From JACCXJ01 sp052387115 (GTDB lineage Bacteria; Pseudomonadota; Gammaproteobacteria; JACCXJ01): a stretch of 6,146 nt of DNA. This document shows positions 1 through 5,450 of the stretch, one piece after another. The notes under the pieces were generated by a model. That model had not been told where the DNA came from. It did not search any database and was given only the letters and a program-made list of their open reading frames with translations. The translations under genes and the position numbers were made by a program. The stretch covers positions 1-6,146 of the forward strand of contig JBQTJM010000236.1 in assembly GCA_052387115.1 (NCBI GenBank), in the 5' to 3' direction. Each line of letters begins with the position of its first letter. The first letter of the stretch is position 1.

Positions 1-11
1 TTTCCATCACT

Positions 12-21
12 CCCCCCCCCC
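12..21. repeat. Homopolymer run of 10 C
   Basis: An uninterrupted run of ten C lies near the left edge of the window, about 80 bases before a longer C run. The first 125 bases are C-rich overall. No gene is recognised here. The run may share an origin with the longer tract, either biological slippage or a sequencing or assembly artefact. Confidence 0.9.
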
Positions 22-102
22 ATTCCCCGCTTGGTTTGGGCGCATCCCGCCCATTGCCATCCCCGGCGGCCCAGTTTGGCCCCGGGGGCACCCCACCGCC
101 GT

Positions 103-125
103 CCCCCCCCCCCCCCCCCCCCCCC
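103..125. repeat. Homopolymer run of 23 C, followed by six A
   Basis: Twenty-three consecutive C are followed directly by AAAAAA (126-131) and TGGGGG. Tracts of this length are prone to slippage and, in other bacteria, act as phase-variation switches when placed in a coding region or near a promoter. The tract lies 134 bases before the start of the first secreted-protein gene and just before the candidate -35 region. The real polyproline linkers in this window use mixed CCA/CCC/CCG codons, so a pure C run is not explained by selection for proline. A sequencing or assembly artefact (poly-G reads, a false join) is a serious alternative. Confidence 0.85.
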
Positions 126-138
126 AAAAAATGGGGGA

Positions 139-167
139 TGAATTACGGTCGGCAGGCGCCATATACT
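139..167 (+). promoter_or_regulatory. Candidate sigma70-type promoter for the first secreted-protein gene
   Basis: TATACT at 162-167 matches the -10 consensus at five of six positions. The hexamer 17 bases upstream, TGAATT at 139-144, is a poor -35 match. Transcription from here would give a 5' leader of about 85 bases before the ATG at 259. The assignment rests mainly on the -10 hexamer in otherwise GC-rich DNA. Confidence 0.3.
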
Positions 168-178
168 GGCCGCCGGTA
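164..178. promoter_or_regulatory. Imperfect inverted repeat over the candidate -10 region
   Basis: TACTGGC and GCCGGTA are separated by one base and pair at six of seven positions. The repeat overlaps the candidate -10 hexamer, where a repressor operator would be expected, but it is short and may be chance in GC-rich sequence. Confidence 0.2.
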
Positions 179-258
179 AGGTCGCAGGAGTCGGCCCTGC
201 CCATAGGAGCCCGCGGACACAAAAGGAGAGGGGGAACTAACTTCAACGAGGATGAAAC

Positions 259-1767
259 ATGAAATGTATACTTGCTCTGCTCTTATTCCTATCCCCCGCG
301 GTTCAGGCCATTGTTATCGATAATGGCATCCCCGCGGGTACCGAGGGTCACTTCTCTGTCGATGTCTTGGCTGGTGGAGATACTGAAAACGCAACGATCA
401 CCGCCCGGCGCAGTGACACTGGGGCGCTTACTACCACCGACGTGGTCTTTCAGTACACCAGCTTTGTGGATCCAGGACAAGACGGCGGGGGGATCCCACT
501 ATCCGCATCTCAGATTCTGCAAGAACCGACGCCGAACCCGAATGATCCCAACACCGTGACTAGCTCCGGCATTTTTAGCGGACAGTCCGGCCAAGTGTTT
601 TGGGAAGCAACCAGCTCCATCAGGCCTGGTTCGCAGGTCATGACAACACGCTATCTGTTCTCTGCCCTCGGCGACGACCCCATTGGGTCCCTCCGGGTTC
701 TGCAGTACCTTGATGAAGATGTGAACCCCGTTGAAGATGACGAGCCAGGTTTCAGAGACAACGTTTTTCTCCCGCTTGGATCGGCAGACTTTGGAGATCT
801 GTCGCTGTACACCTTCGGCAACCCTGAGGTCATCGGCGTACGTCAAGCCGGGTCGGAGTCTGTCGAGAGTTTCTTCGCAGGCTGGGCAACCGCCCCTTTC
901 CCAGACATACTTGGTCAGATCCAAGGAAGCGGCCAGCCCATTGCGCGCGAGGGCGTCATTAACCTGCCCCCCATCAACCATCCCCGACTAGGTCCGTCCT
1001 TCGGCCCGGCAGACATTACTTCCGTGCTCGCCTGGGATATCAATCCGAACACCTTCTTCGCGGAAGTCATTACCGTCTTGGGCGGAGAGGATGCCGCTCC
1101 GGTGCCGCCGGTAGCGTCATTCGTCGCAACCCCGGCAAGCGGGATCGCGCCATTAGCCGTGGCCTTTAACGGCTCGGGATCGACCGACTCGGACGGCCAA
1201 ATCGTCAGGTACCGCTGGGACTTTGGCGATGGCACGTTCGCCGAAGGTCCGAGACCGACCCACACGTACACGGTTCCGGGGACGTTCTCTGCGCAATTAG
1301 TCGTCCGCGATGACTCTGGCCTTGTGGGAAGCTCCATCCAACAGATCGGGGTCGCGGCGCCTCTGCCACCACCCCCACCGCCACCTGGCCCACCGCCAGT
1401 TACGCCCGCCAATCCAGGGGACCCGATCGTTTGTCAAGGCAGGGCATGCGGGGTTCCCCTCACCTGCAACCTCCTCGATGCTCAATGCACCACTGAAGCC
1501 ACCATTTTCGTACGAGCCAGAGGCGGTCGGGCGAACGGCGATGCGGCGGTGAGGGCACCGAGAACGATTAGGCTGGCTTCTAGCGTAGCGAACATTCCGC
1601 CGAGACAGACTGCAATCGTGCGACCTCGGCTCACGAAACGCGGCAAGGGCCTTCTGCAGGCCAGCAGGGCAGGCGGAAAGAAACGTTTCAATGGCACCTT
1701 GCAGCTCAGAAATGTGGTCACTGGCGCCGTCATCAGCAGCACCCCGATCACAGTTCGGTTAAGGTAA
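259..1767 (+). CDS. Secreted PKD-domain protein with polyproline linker and four-cysteine C-terminal domain
   Basis: A 502-residue exported protein. Residues 1-17 are a signal peptide (MK, then a leucine-rich core) ending AVQA before IVID. Cys3 lies before the core and not in a lipobox, so this is not a lipoprotein. Residues 18 to about 280 form a beta-rich, acidic region I do not recognise. Residues 284-366 are a PKD (Ig-like) domain, with the hallmark YRWDFGDGTF at 318-327 and the HTY strand at 335-337. A polyproline linker follows (about 368-388). The final 110 residues carry C392, C397, C403 and C410 (C-x4-C-x5-C-x6-C) and end STPITVRLR. This C-terminal domain is clearly related to that of the protease encoded next. 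GAGGA at 248-252, six bases before the ATG, supports the start. PKD domains usually mediate binding or spacing in extracellular proteins, so a surface or binding role beside the protease is plausible. No enzymatic motif is visible. Confidence 0.85.
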   Translation: MKCILALLLFLSPAVQAIVIDNGIPAGTEGHFSVDVLAGGDTENATITARRSDTGALTTTDVVFQYTSFVDPGQDGGGIPLSASQILQEPTPNPNDPNTVTSSGIFSGQSGQVFWEATSSIRPGSQVMTTRYLFSALGDDPIGSLRVLQYLDEDVNPVEDDEPGFRDNVFLPLGSADFGDLSLYTFGNPEVIGVRQAGSESVESFFAGWATAPFPDILGQIQGSGQPIAREGVINLPPINHPRLGPSFGPADITSVLAWDINPNTFFAEVITVLGGEDAAPVPPVASFVATPASGIAPLAVAFNGSGSTDSDGQIVRYRWDFGDGTFAEGPRPTHTYTVPGTFSAQLVVRDDSGLVGSSIQQIGVAAPLPPPPPPPGPPPVTPANPGDPIVCQGRACGVPLTCNLLDAQCTTEATIFVRARGGRANGDAAVRAPRTIRLASSVANIPPRQTAIVRPRLTKRGKGLLQASRAGGKKRFNGTLQLRNVVTGAVISSTPITVRLR

Positions 1768-1774
1768 ATCCATC

Positions 1775-1796
1775 GCCCCCGGCAAATACCGGGGGC
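1775..1796 (+). terminator. Intercistronic GC hairpin
   Basis: GCCCCCGG and CCGGGGGC form a perfect 8-bp stem with a six-base loop (CAAATA), eight bases after the stop codon of the first gene. No T-run follows, so it is not a canonical intrinsic terminator. It may attenuate read-through or stabilise the 3' end of the upstream message. The next gene starts 38 bases later with its own good ribosome-binding site. Confidence 0.45.
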
Positions 1797-1834
1797 AACC
1801 CCAAGGAAGCGAAACCAATCGAAGGAGATTCACG

Positions 1835-4108
1835 ATGAATACTCGTAGAGGGAGGTGTTTTCGACCCTCCCTGCACTTCGCGCTAGGAGCCGTTACGTGT
1901 GTCCTCGGCTCGACTGCCCCGCCCACCTCGGCCCAAAGCGCCGGGCCACCGGCGATCCAACTGCGCGGGGTGGAGAACCTCGGGATCGGCGCCTCGCCGT
2001 CGAAGGCCGCCATTGCCAAGTTGGGAGCCGATCTCCTGGCCTTACATGCGGAGTACCAGGCGCACTTGGAGCAGACGAGCGGACAAGGGGCGGCTGCCCC
2101 GGCCTTCCAGTCGAGCAATGCCATCGCGCCCACCGCTGGGGGATCGGTGGTCATCGATACCGCAGCGTCGGGCGATCCGGAAGCCCTCGCCGCCGATCTG
2201 CGCGCGCTCGGATCGGACAAGGTCACGGTGTTCGGGCATATGGCCTCGGCCCACGTGCCGATCACGGCCATCGCCGGGCTCAAGAGGCTCTCCTCCGTGC
2301 AGCTCGCCCGCCCCGCCTATGCGGCCACCCAGGTCGGCGACGTGAGCAGCCAGGGGGACGCCGCGATGCGCGCGGACCTCGGTCGCACGGCCTTCGGGGT
2401 CGACGGCACCGGGGTCATGGTGGGTACCCTGTCGGACAGTTACGACTGTCTCGGGGGCGCCGCGGCCGGTGTCGCGAGCGGCGATCTACCCGCGGGGGTC
2501 ACCGTGCTGGACGAGCTGAACCCATGTACAGGCGCGACGGACGAAGGGCGGGGCATGATGGAGATCATCCATGACGTCGCCCCCGGGGCCAGTCAGGCCT
2601 TTCACACGGCGTTCGAAGGCCAGGCCAGTTTTGCCCAGGGCATCATCGATCTCGCCAACGCCGGGGCCAAGGTCATCAACGATGATGTGATCTATTTCGC
2701 CGAGCCCTTCTACCAGGACGGCATCGTTGCCCAGGCGGTCGACACCGTCAAAGGGATGGGATCGTCCTATTTCAGCTCCGCTGGCAATGCCGATCGGAAG
2801 GCCTACGAGTCCGCCTTCCGTCCGAGCGGCCTGTTATTCGACATCGGCTTCGGGCCGCAAGAGGCGCACGACTTCGATCCGGGTGTCGGAGTCGATACCT
2901 GCCAGCCGATCACCATCCCGGTCGGCCGAACGTTGATCGAGGTCTACCAATGGGACCAGCCCTTCTTCTCGGTCAGCGGCGCGCCGGGCTCGGCGAGCGA
3001 CCTGGACATCGTGCTCACCAACGCGGCCTGTACCACGATCGTCGCCAGCGGCGTTGACGCCAACGTCGGGGGCGATCCCGTAGAGGTCTTCGGCTTCACC
3101 AATGCCGGTCCTGGCACGACCTTCGGAATCATCCTCCTGCATTTCGCGGGTCCGAATCCGGGGTTGATGAAGACCGTCAACGTCGGGAGCGGCTCGATCA
3201 CCATCGATCAGTTCGATACCAAGACCGGCGCCTCCTGGGGCCATAGCGCCGCGCTCGGAGGGCTCGGGGTCGGCGCAGCCGATTACCAGGATACGTCCGC
3301 ATTCGGGCAAAACCCTCCGCTCATCGAGGCGTTTTCTTCGGCCGGGGGCACGCCCATCCTGTTCGATACCGCCGGCAATCGTCTGGCCACGCCGGAGGTG
3401 CGCCAGCAGCCCGACATCACGGCACCGGATGGGGCCGACACCACGTTTTTCGGGAGTGACACGGACGGCACTGGTTTCCCGAACTTCTTCGGGACCTCGG
3501 CCGCCGCCCCGCACGCCGCTGGCGTCGCCGCGCTCATGAAAGAGCTGGTCTCGTCCGTGGCGCCCGATGCCACCTATGCGGCGTTGAAGACCACGGCCAT
3601 CGACATGGATGACCCGCAAACCGGTGGTTTCGACACCGGCTTCGACTTCGGCACCGGTTTTGGTTTGATCCAGGCAGACGCCGCGCTCGGCGAGGTCGCG
3701 CCACCACCGCCACCACCGCCGCCACCAACGCCATCGCCACCGCCTAACGCCGTGCCCTTGGGCCAGAATCCGCAACTAGGCTGCGCAGGGTCCGCATGCC
3801 GCGTTCCCATCCGGTGCGATGCGGTACCGGGGACATCGTGCACCATCGCGGTCAAAATGTTCGTGGCTGCCAGTACCTTGCGGCTTAGCGATGATGTGGC
3901 AACCAAGGCGCGGGGGCGGCTGCTGTTTGCCTCCGGCGCCACCAACATACCGGCCGGGCAGATCGCGAACGTGAAGCTCGGGCTGCGAAGGGCGGGAAGG
4001 CAACTCGTGCGAACCAGCACCCGAAGGCGCATCCGGGGCATTATGGAGATCCAGAACTCGACCACCGGGGCTGTCACCTCCACACCAGTCCGGATTCGGC
4101 TCCCTTAG
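1835..4108 (+). CDS. Exported subtilase-fold (S8/S53-like) serine peptidase with four-cysteine C-terminal domain
   Basis: A 757-residue exported peptidase. AAGGAGA (1822-1828) is well spaced before the ATG. Residues 1-33 are a signal peptide with an arginine-rich start, ending TSA before Q34. Residues 34 to about 180 look like a pro-region. The catalytic fold shows D201 (in TLSDSYD), oxyanion-hole N318 (in SSAGNAD) and nucleophile S555 (in GTSAAAPHAAG). The segment that aligns without gaps to the subtilisin GHGTxVAGII...VAPGA motif reads DEGRGMMEIIHDVAPGA (236-252), so E237 replaces the catalytic His. H246 lies nine residues later. I recall bacterial S53-like subgroups with this motif, but sedolisins usually have Glu-x3-Asp, which is absent. 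Residues 333-460 are a beta-sandwich-like insertion resembling pre-peptidase domains. C205/C231 and C356/C399 could form disulfides. A polyproline linker (623-637) leads to C650, C655, C661 and C669 in a C-terminal domain shared with the preceding gene. Confidence 0.9.
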   Translation: MNTRRGRCFRPSLHFALGAVTCVLGSTAPPTSAQSAGPPAIQLRGVENLGIGASPSKAAIAKLGADLLALHAEYQAHLEQTSGQGAAAPAFQSSNAIAPTAGGSVVIDTAASGDPEALAADLRALGSDKVTVFGHMASAHVPITAIAGLKRLSSVQLARPAYAATQVGDVSSQGDAAMRADLGRTAFGVDGTGVMVGTLSDSYDCLGGAAAGVASGDLPAGVTVLDELNPCTGATDEGRGMMEIIHDVAPGASQAFHTAFEGQASFAQGIIDLANAGAKVINDDVIYFAEPFYQDGIVAQAVDTVKGMGSSYFSSAGNADRKAYESAFRPSGLLFDIGFGPQEAHDFDPGVGVDTCQPITIPVGRTLIEVYQWDQPFFSVSGAPGSASDLDIVLTNAACTTIVASGVDANVGGDPVEVFGFTNAGPGTTFGIILLHFAGPNPGLMKTVNVGSGSITIDQFDTKTGASWGHSAALGGLGVGAADYQDTSAFGQNPPLIEAFSSAGGTPILFDTAGNRLATPEVRQQPDITAPDGADTTFFGSDTDGTGFPNFFGTSAAAPHAAGVAALMKELVSSVAPDATYAALKTTAIDMDDPQTGGFDTGFDFGTGFGLIQADAALGEVAPPPPPPPPPTPSPPPNAVPLGQNPQLGCAGSACRVPIRCDAVPGTSCTIAVKMFVAASTLRLSDDVATKARGRLLFASGATNIPAGQIANVKLGLRRAGRQLVRTSTRRRIRGIMEIQNSTTGAVTSTPVRIRLP

Positions 4109-4120
4109 CCGGGCCCGAAC

Positions 4121-4154
4121 GGGTCGGGGGCGCATAGCTGTGCGCCCCCGACCC
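4121..4154 (+). terminator. Strong 14-bp GC hairpin after the protease gene
   Basis: A perfect 14-bp stem (GGGTCGGGGGCGCA with TGCGCCCCCGACCC) and a six-base loop begin 12 bases after the protease stop. The position fits a transcription terminator or 3'-end stabiliser for the two-gene unit. There is no T-tract after the stem, so termination would be non-canonical or Rho-assisted. The core G5C/GC5 resembles the smaller hairpin between the two genes. Confidence 0.6.
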
Positions 4155-4227
4155 CGGGCATCGGGTATGGGTCGACGCGCACGCGCGGAGCGACCCCCGC
4201 TCTGCCTCCGTCCTGCCAAGAAATCAA

Positions 4228-4303
4228 CGTAGCCCGGACCTGATGAAAGGAAGTGAAATCCGGGAGTGCCTCCGGGATTTCGCTCTGCTACATCCGGGCT
4301 ACG
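4228..4303 (-). repeat. REP-like palindromic repeat, copy 1
   Basis: A 76-bp imperfect palindrome. The outer arms CGTAGCCCGGA (4228-4238) and TCCGGGCTACG (4293-4303) pair perfectly over 11 bp, and inner arms GAAATCC (4255-4261) and GGATTTC (4275-4281) also pair. The GTAGCCCGGATG...GAAATCC type of repeat is common between genes in many gamma- and betaproteobacteria. Read on the minus strand it matches copy 2 (5079-5150) closely: the first 29 bases agree at 26 positions. It has no coding capacity and is probably a dispersed element. Confidence 0.85.
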
Positions 4304-4331
4304 CGCTGCGCTACGTCCGGTCTGGGCTACG
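4304..4331 (-). repeat. Partial tandem copy of the REP-like arm
   Basis: Directly abutting copy 1, these bases repeat its right arm in diverged form: CGCTGCGCTACGTCCGG then GGGCTACG, against CGCTCTGCTACATCCGGGCTACG in the full copy. The fragment ends 13 bases before the stop codon of the DUF2442 gene. It may be a remnant of an earlier insertion or of unequal exchange. Confidence 0.6.
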
Positions 4332-4344
4332 CGCGTCCTGTCAG

Positions 4345-4674
4345 TCATTCGAGAACCCACTCGCCATTTGCCTTGATGGCCTCGTACATGGCGTCGGGAG
4401 CCAAGTCGAGATCTCCCGGCCAGGTTACCGCGCCGCATTCGAGGCGAACCTGGCGAAACAGCATCTCGTCGCGCAAAGCGGCGAATACCCCCGCGCCTGA
4501 TGAACGCACAAGACCGGCCATGTCCACGTCGCCCTCGGTGCCATCGTTGAAGCGGACCCACAGGCGGAATTGCGGCCTGGGCTCCACTTCTCTAACGCGC
4601 CAAGGCGCGCTCGGGGTGATGGGTGGGATTATTTCAGGGGTTCGATCTTCTTCGGCGTTTGCATGCGTGTGCAT
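4345..4674 (-). CDS. DUF2442 family protein
   Basis: A 109-residue protein from the ATG at 4674. The conserved DUF2442 core starts near residue 25 (WRVREVEP). It continues with a RFNDGTEGDVDM strand pair, a central FAALRDEMLFRQV segment, and the family's C-terminal signature VTWPGDLDLAPDAMYE around W85. The 24 residues before the core are extra and overlap the end of the upstream gene. An ATG at 4719 would lengthen the protein to 124 residues, but it lacks a good ribosome-binding site, while GGAGG sits ten bases before the ATG at 4674. DUF2442 proteins are small, of unknown biochemical function, and commonly lie next to DUF4160, as here. The frame overlaps the DUF4160 gene by 46 bases, so the two are almost certainly co-expressed. 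A toxin-antitoxin-like role has been suspected for such pairs but nothing in the sequence proves it. Confidence 0.85.
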   Translation of the reverse strand: MHTHANAEEDRTPEIIPPITPSAPWRVREVEPRPQFRLWVRFNDGTEGDVDMAGLVRSSGAGVFAALRDEMLFRQVRLECGAVTWPGDLDLAPDAMYEAIKANGEWVLE

Positions 4675-4889
4675 AGGTCCCAGTCCTCCAATAATTCTGC
4701 ACGGTGCGTGGACGCCCATTCCAGCACCAGCGCAAGCGCCCGTTTGGGCAAATGACCTTGGATCACTTCGAGGGTCCGGATATCGATCAACGCTTCATGC
4801 TCGGCATAGAGCGCATGGAAATGCGGCGGCGCGTGATCCTGCCAGAACATCTGAATGACGATTCCGTAAAAGATGCTGATCGTCGGCAT
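4629..4889 (-). CDS. DUF4160 family protein
   Basis: An 86-residue protein matching DUF4160 over its whole length. It begins MPTISIFYGIVIQMFWQDH, followed by the signature APPHFHALY with its paired histidines (HAPPHFHA). A short strand LIDIRTLEVIQGHLP comes next, then a C-terminal helix WASTHRAELLEDWDL, ending KKIEPLK. Length and termini are normal, so the gene looks intact. The His-rich motif suggests possible metal or nucleic-acid contact, but the family has no established biochemical activity. It is the first gene of a minus-strand pair with DUF2442. The ribosome-binding site upstream is weak (AGAGCAAG). No promoter was recognised in the eroded sequence upstream. Confidence 0.9.
   Translation of the reverse strand: MPTISIFYGIVIQMFWQDHAPPHFHALYAEHEALIDIRTLEVIQGHLPKRALALVLEWASTHRAELLEDWDLCTRMQTPKKIEPLK
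4685..4689 (-). promoter_or_regulatory. Ribosome-binding site that selects the DUF2442 start
   Basis: On the minus strand GGAGG lies ten bases before the ATG at 4674 and inside the DUF4160 reading frame. No comparable site precedes the longer alternative start at 4719, so the shorter form is preferred. Confidence 0.6.
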
Positions 4890-5078
4890 AAGTTCTTGCT
4901 CTACGGCTGTTCCCCAACCCAGTCGTGTCGCCGCATTCCCCTCGCGCCAACCCGCTCGGCCACGTACGGCCCTGCGTTCCGCACATGGTATGCGAAGGGC
5001 CGGGGATCACCAGCTCCCAACAGGCCGGGTGCGCCTCGACCCCGCGCTCTGCGCCGTAGCCCTCGATGTCCTCCAGCT
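4890..5078. other. Region between the DUF4160 start and REP-like copy 2, no recognisable intact gene
   Basis: No complete gene is recognised. On the minus strand a frame entering from the repeat reads ELEDIEGYGAERGVEAHPAC and onward, and a second frame continues with PFAYHVRNAGPYVAERVGA. Together they look like one protein-like stretch broken by a frameshift, but I cannot assign a family. Any DUF4160 promoter should lie in the last hundred bases before 4889, though no convincing -35/-10 pair is visible. A short repeat at 4975-5008 is related to 5412-5450. Confidence 0.4.
4975..5008. repeat. Short imperfect repeat, copy A
   Basis: The core CATGGTATGCGAAGGGCC is related to CATGGTATGCGCGAAGTGCC at 5424-5443. 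Similarity extends on both sides with small indels. Function unknown. Confidence 0.45.
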
Positions 5079-5150
5079 CGTAGCCCGGATGCAGCGCAGC
5101 GAAATCCGGCGAGGCCCTCCCGGATTTCCACTTCGTTTCATCCGGCTACG
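5079..5150 (+). repeat. REP-like palindromic repeat, copy 2
   Basis: A 72-bp imperfect palindrome. The outer arms CGTAGCCCGGA (5079-5089) and TCCGGCTACG (5141-5150) pair with one bulged base. The inner arms GAAATCCG (5101-5108) and CGGATTTC (5121-5128) pair perfectly. It lies in inverted orientation to copy 1, with 775 bases between them that contain the DUF4160-DUF2442 pair. Its other side is about 50 bases from the broken end of the trpF remnant. A CGTAGCC motif at 5054-5060 may be a diverged arm comparable to the partial copy beside copy 1. Confidence 0.85.
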
Positions 5151-5200
5151 AAGACTCACAGTGCCGGTCACGGTGGGCGCGGGCTCATCGCGCGCGACCC

Positions 5201-5367
5201 GCCTACGCGGGCCACGAAGGGCAGGTGCGCGGCGACGATGGCCCAGGCCCGTTCCACCCCAACCATGCGAGGGCTCTTCGGGTGAACACGAGCCCGACGC
5301 ATCCGCCGAGGCGCGCCGCCAAGACGCCATCCTCCGGCCGTGTGATCCCGCAGATCTTGACCCGCAC
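5201..5367 (-). pseudogene. trpF: Remnant of trpF (phosphoribosylanthranilate isomerase), N-terminal quarter, frameshifted
   Basis: From a GTG at 5367 the minus strand reads VRVKICGITRPEDG and continues to VGLVF at about 5284, the unmistakable TrpF N-terminus including the catalytic Cys (residue 6 here). The next frame continues the same protein as PKSPRMVGVERAWAIVA and FVARVG, ending near 5201. Restoring a normal LGADAVGLVFHP needs three small insertions: GC, then G, then C. The first two deletions together restore frame; the third shifts it. Homology stops where LFVN would be expected, about 50 bases before REP-like copy 2. Only about 56 of roughly 200 residues remain, so the catalytic Asp and most of the barrel are missing. 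An intact TrpF catalyses the third step of tryptophan synthesis; this copy cannot. Sequencing error could explain the indels but not the truncation. Confidence 0.8.
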
Positions 5368-5411
5368 CGACGGATCGCCGCCCCGATCGCCCCCGTCTCC
5401 TTCACGTGTAC

Positions 5412-5450
5412 CGCGCATCCCGCGCATGGTATGCGCGAAGTGCCCCGGAT
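5412..5450. repeat. Short imperfect repeat, copy B, with palindromic core
   Basis: CGCGCAT (5421-5427) and ATGCGCG (5431-5437) form a perfect 7-bp stem with loop GGT. An extra CGCGCAT direct copy precedes it at 5412-5418. The segment resembles 4975-5008. It lies about 45 bases upstream of the trpF remnant start. Confidence 0.5.

Noticed and set aside
7..246. Minus-strand 79-codon open frame with a polyglycine run
   Set aside because: Its glycine run is only the complement of the C tract, the composition is low-complexity, and there is no recognisable domain.
2834..3775. Minus-strand 313-codon open frame opposite the protease
   Set aside because: It is the antisense shadow of a well-supported plus-strand gene and has an arginine/glycine-rich, non-protein-like composition.
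4169..4196. Second hairpin GGGTCG/CGACCC after the protease terminator
   Set aside because: The stem is only six base pairs with a 16-base loop, which is expected by chance in such GC-rich sequence.
4228..4331. Possible CRISPR array from the repeated GGGCTACG arms
   Set aside because: There are no regularly spaced identical repeats with unique spacers; the pattern is a palindrome plus a partial copy.
3776..4561. Minus-strand 261-codon open frame spanning the hairpin, repeat and DUF2442 region
   Set aside because: It crosses the terminator hairpin and the REP-like repeat and overlaps two supported genes in other frames. No domain is visible.
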